The translations under genes were made by a program, and so were the position numbers. Below are positions 63,910 to 64,000 of a DNA stretch of 64,000 nt, in pieces. The DNA is from Glycomyces luteolus (GTDB taxonomy: Bacteria > Actinomycetota > Actinomycetes > Mycobacteriales > Micromonosporaceae). A model generated the notes under the pieces. It saw nothing but the letters and a program-made list of their open reading frames with translations. It ran no database searches and was not told the DNA's origin. The stretch lies in the NCBI RefSeq assembly GCF_027622875.1, contig NZ_JAPZVP010000019.1, positions 42,761-106,760 on the forward strand, given 5' to 3'. Each line of letters starts with the position of its first letter. Within the stretch, counting starts at the first letter, position 1.

Positions 63910-64000
63910 CACACGACGGCGGCGGTAGGTGTCGTTGACCCACTTGCCGACCGTGCGCCGCAGGATCTGCTGGAGCTGGTGCGGGTCGGTGATGCCGTCC
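63910..64000 (-). CDS. probable RNase J C-terminus, partial
   Basis: The minus-strand frame entering from the right edge reads DGITDPHQLQQILRRTVGKW then VNDTYRRRR, matching the RNase J C-terminal helix (ADPH.L...LRRT.G.WV.DTYRRRP). RNase J close to ftsK and an SDR is the actinobacterial order. The frame does not stop where the family ends but stays open through the convergent gene to 63226, while a TAG lies one frame away (63904-63908 area). Only about 30 residues are visible. Confidence 0.6.

Overview
The window is high-GC DNA (roughly 70% by eye) with frequent GTG and TTG starts, 1-13 bp gene overlaps and Tat-type signal peptides. Its gene neighbourhoods match those of Actinobacteria: ftsK-rimO-pgsA-clgR-pspA-pspM, lpdA next to a two-lipoyl E2 gene and pepA, and FAH hydrolase-gltX. 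The left edge cuts aroA and the right edge cuts what looks like the 3' end of the RNase J gene. No rRNA, tRNA, IS element, prophage or CRISPR array was seen.

Layout. 1-2.9 kb: aroA (partial), rsgA, hisN. 2.9-13.4 kb: a pectin and uronate utilisation locus. It has an AXE1-family esterase, two Tat-exported PL1 pectate lyases (one with a ricin/CBM13 domain) and a tightly coupled minus-strand operon (two Gfo/Idh oxidoreductases, UxaC, an enolase-superfamily dehydratase and a UxuB/UxaB-type reductase). The two lyase promoters and the operon promoter share sequence blocks. 13.4-19.8 kb: central metabolism (gcvT, pepA, lpdA, sucB/dlaT-type E2). 19.8-28.5 kb: an accessory stretch. It starts with a strange poly-G/poly-C patch and contains two halves of a PD-(D/E)XK-like family flanking two tandem APH-like kinases, a methyltransferase, a thioesterase, an SRA-plus-nuclease type IV restriction candidate and two flavoproteins. 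28.7-34.2 kb: a class A PBP, an alanine-racemase-fold enzyme and a D-arabinono-lactone-oxidase-like protein.

34.3-42.9 kb: a DNA end-processing locus with a RibD-like reductase, a HerA-like ATPase, SbcD, SbcC, a Tat-exported carbonic anhydrase, a NurA-like nuclease and an SRPBCC protein. It resembles the archaeal HerA-NurA-Mre11-Rad50 set. 42.9-49.9 kb: a transglycosylase, a PadR-HAAS operon, gltX, an FAH hydrolase, and membrane and secreted proteins. 50-51.9 kb: cimA behind a leader-peptide attenuator whose peptide carries Leu-Val-Ile codons. 52-57.2 kb: an LPXTG-like surface protein, then pspM, pspA, clgR, pgsA and rimO. 57.4-64 kb: a lipoprotein, ftsK interrupted in its Walker A motif by a 410-residue class 3 intein with a LAGLIDADG endonuclease, an SDR, a membrane protein and the RNase J tail.

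The strongest items for follow-up are the HerA/SbcCD/NurA locus, the FtsK class 3 intein, the cimA attenuator, the shared promoter architecture of the pectin locus, and the SRA-nuclease protein. All family assignments come from reading motifs and remembered family features. No database search was run.
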